Positions 5,355-5,512 of a stretch of 5,512 nt of DNA are shown piece by piece. A model generated the notes under the pieces. The model was not told where the DNA came from. It ran no database searches and was given only the letters and a program-made list of their open reading frames with translations. Numbering within the stretch: the stretch's first letter is position 1; each line of letters starts with the position of its first letter. The DNA is taken from contig JALQUE010000389.1 of NCBI GenBank assembly GCA_023260815.1, forward strand, positions 1 through 5,512. The letters run 5' to 3'. A program made the position numbers and the translations under genes. This DNA is from Roseovarius sp. (GTDB taxonomy: Bacteria > Pseudomonadota > Alphaproteobacteria > Rhodobacterales > Rhodobacteraceae).

Positions 5355-5512
5355 CTGAAAATATCTGTGAAACGGGTCCTTGTATCTGTCCTTCACCGAC
5401 TCCGACACCGACTATTACGGTATCGTCAACACCATCACAAAGTCCAGGTGCTTCACCTTCTACAACACCAACTATTACGGTAACACCATCAGCAACACCT
5501 TGTTTTGAATAT
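5342..5512 (+). CDS. Partial Pro/Thr/Ser-rich repeat protein, marine-phage structural-protein-like (both ends missing)
   Basis: Fifty-seven codons are open to the window edge in a frame different from the channel. It begins FSALTENICETGPCICPSPT, is followed by low-complexity PTPTPTITV and PTITVTPSATP segments, and ends in CFEY. There is no start codon of its own in a sensible context; the 5' part lies beyond the junction and the 3' part beyond the edge. Pro/Thr linkers of this kind with flanking Cys-containing modules are typical of tail, neck or other virion proteins of marine T4-like phages, and also occur in some large secreted bacterial proteins. The complementary strand is open too, but its Val/Gly-rich product is the expected mirror of a Pro/Thr repeat, so plus is preferred. 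Phage origin is recognition by pattern, not by a search. Confidence 0.5.
5391..5510 (+). repeat. Two degenerate copies of a 60-bp (20-residue) tandem repeat
   Basis: The units 5391-5450 and 5451-5510 are in register. The best-conserved core, ACACCGACTATTACGGTA (5405-5422) and ACACCAACTATTACGGTA (5465-5482), matches at 17 of 18 bases exactly 60 bases apart. In protein both units contain PTITV at the same place, so the repeat encodes a repeated linker. The outer parts have diverged. Confidence 0.7.

Noticed and set aside
5391..5510. CRISPR-like repeats at the right end
   Set aside because: The 60-base periodicity is a degenerate coding repeat (Pro/Thr linker) without conserved repeats separated by unique spacers.

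Overview
The window looks like a short, probably metagenomic, contig from a marine alphaproteobacterium of the Rhodobacteraceae/Roseobacter type. The basis is high GC in most of the window, the alphaproteobacterial forms of SerC and SerB, a serC leader of a kind known only from Alphaproteobacteria, and a NavBac-like voltage-gated channel gene, a family common in marine roseobacters. Both ends cut through genes.

Layout: the left 784 bases hold the first 261 codons of serC (phosphoserine aminotransferase) on the minus strand. Just upstream of its start is a compact structured leader, with a weak promoter candidate behind it. A gap of about 690 bases follows with no convincing gene. A plus-strand series then runs to the right: a small basic protein (1474-1719), a membrane fatty-acid desaturase with three histidine boxes and a TTG start (1790-2785), a short FAD-dependent amine-oxidase-type protein with a GTG start (2884-3879), serB (phosphoserine phosphatase, 3965-4837), and the voltage-sensor half of an ion channel (4914-about 5343).

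How the genes relate: serC and serB encode the last two steps of the phosphorylated serine pathway and are transcribed away from each other. Between them lie three genes with no obvious link to serine: the small basic protein, the desaturase and the flavoprotein. They look like an accessory insertion into a serine-biosynthesis neighbourhood. The plus-strand genes are separated by 70-98 bases and each has its own ribosome binding site, so one transcript is possible but tight translational coupling is not indicated.

The most unusual part is the right end. The channel gene is high in GC and matches its family into the fifth membrane helix. It then breaks off near 5330-5345, and the last roughly 170 bases are about 44% GC. 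They read in another frame as an open, Pro/Thr/Ser-rich, Cys-containing protein with a 20-residue repeat. Such sequence resembles tail or virion proteins of marine phages and is foreign to the rest. An assembly or library chimera is the simplest explanation; a real insertion into the channel gene is the alternative. I do not see a convincing new biological system in the window.
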